Both the position numbers and the translations under genes were made by a program. The notes under the pieces are model-generated. The model saw only the letters and a list, made by a program, of their open reading frames with translations, was not told where the DNA came from and did no database searches. Below, in pieces: positions 63,190 to 64,000 of a DNA stretch of 64,000 nt; within the stretch, counting starts at the first letter, position 1; each line of letters starts with the position of its first letter. Source of the DNA: Bolinopsis microptera (Eukaryota > Ctenophora > Tentaculata > Lobata > Bolinopsidae). The stretch lies in contig NC_087082.1 of assembly GCF_026151205.1 (NCBI RefSeq), forward strand, positions 20,174,494 to 20,238,493, in the 5' to 3' direction.

Positions 63190-64000
63190 ATTTAGTGTGC
63201 CGGCAGTTAGTCTCATGTCTAGGTGTCTAAGTGTATATTCTATATGGGCAGTACTGGAAATATCATGGTGAGCATCCCTTTTAACATCAGTATTTAGTGT
63301 GCCGGCAGTTAGTCTACTGTCTAGGTGTCTAAGTGTATATTCTATATGAGCAGTACTGGAAATATCATGGTGAGCATCCCTTTTAACATCAGGTATTAGT
63401 GTGCCGGCAGTTAGTCTCATGTCTAGGTGTCTAAGTGTATATTCTATATGGCAGTACTGGAAATAGCATGGTGAAGCATCCCTTGTAACATCAGGTATTT
63501 AGTGTGCCGGGCAGTTAGTGCATGTCTAGGTGTCTAAGTGTATATTCTATATGGGCAGGTACTGGAAATATCATGGTGAGCATCCCTTTTAACATCAGGT
63601 ATTTAGGGTACTGGAAGTTAGTCTCATGTCTAGGTGTCTAAGTGTATATTCTATATGGGCAGTACTGGAAATATCATGGTGAGCATCCCTTGTAACATCA
63701 GGTATTAGTGTGCCGGGCAGTTAGTCTCATGCCTTGGGTCTAAGTGTATATTCTATATGGGCAGTACTTGGAAATATCATGGTGAGCATCCCTTTAACAT
63801 CAGGTATTTAGTGTGCTGGAAGTTAGTGTCGTCATGTCTAGGTGTCTAAGTGTAGATTCTATATGGGCAGTACTGAAATATCATGGTGAGCATCCCTTTT
63901 AACATCTAGGTATTTAGTGTGCCGGCAGTTAGTCTCATGGTCTAGGTGTCTAGTGTATATTCTTATTGGGCAGTACTGGAAATATCATGGTGAGCAACCC
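63190..64000. repeat. About 103-bp minisatellite, at least 8 copies, running off the window
   Basis: Unit landmarks are gtgccggcagttagtctcat, gtctaggtgtctaagtgtat and atatcatggtgagcatccct. The copies vary by many one-base indels (for example ccgggcagt, catggtctagg), more than in other arrays here. That could be true age or sequencing error. Confidence 0.9.

Noticed and set aside
63181-63420. Minus-strand frame RLTAGTL...HDISSTAHIEYTLRHLD
   Set aside because: It is a translation of two to three copies of the terminal minisatellite; other copies break the frame by indels.

Overview
This window is animal nuclear DNA. It is AT-rich, its genes are split by GT-AG introns, and it is full of transposable elements and minisatellites. 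Host gene types include a BTB protein with a farnesoic-acid-methyltransferase-like tail, an SRCR/GCC2-GCC3 receptor, an orphan 7-TM receptor, a cytosolic-type sulfotransferase, an ethanolaminephosphotransferase and a secreted Ig/sushi protein. Together these suggest a non-bilaterian metazoan, most likely a cnidarian. That is an impression from protein style, not a proven assignment.

Layout. 1-6.8 kb: tandem BTB gene copies on the minus strand, one split by a young non-LTR retrotransposon, plus the 3' remnant of a third unit. 7.4-9.1 kb: an SRCR/GCC2-GCC3 receptor (-). 9.3-11.2 kb: a 416-bp TIR element with a 9-bp target duplication and an ORF1-only LINE-like element. 12.1-13.5 kb: the 3' part of an unrecognised gene (-). 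13.8-14.9 kb: a GPCR (-). 16.4-17.7 kb: a second ORF1-only element, with a paralogous empty site at about 18.17 kb. 18.96-19.87 kb: a hAT-type MITE. 19.9-49.5 kb: an EPT1/SELENOI-like gene (+) in at least nine exons. Its 22-kb intron (23.3-45.5 kb) splits the catalytic motif and holds a complete antisense sulfotransferase gene (24.4-43.4 kb, -). A 12,555-bp Polinton-type element (26575-39129) sits inside an intron of that nested gene. 49.5-59 kb: mostly repeats, with a third ORF1-like gene at 55 kb. 59.0-59.6 kb: a TA-flanked MITE. 60.1-61.6 kb: a secreted Ig/sushi gene (+). 61.8 kb: a tRNA-derived SINE head. 62.76 kb: the first exon of another secreted protein. 63.2 kb to the end: a minisatellite of about 103 bp period.

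The Polinton has about 310-bp inverted termini and an exact 6-bp target duplication. Its genes are intact: DDE integrase with chromodomain, FtsK/HerA-type ATPase, penton-like and double-jelly-roll capsid proteins, a protein resembling adenovirus pVI with an adenain-type cleavage site, and an adenain-like protease. I find no DNA polymerase B. It also carries a signal-peptide and membrane-anchored glycoprotein and a zinc-finger coiled-coil protein.

The most unusual property of the locus is that minisatellites start at, or include, exon-intron junctions in the EPT1-like and sulfotransferase genes, at about nine places. One array (23.32-24.12 kb) is about 45 copies of an 18-bp unit that begins with a 5' splice site and ends with a 3' splice site. 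Another (41.93-43.28 kb) is about 34 copies of a 39-bp coding-end plus donor unit. A third (20.05-20.78 kb) is about 26 copies of a near-perfect RFX X-box.
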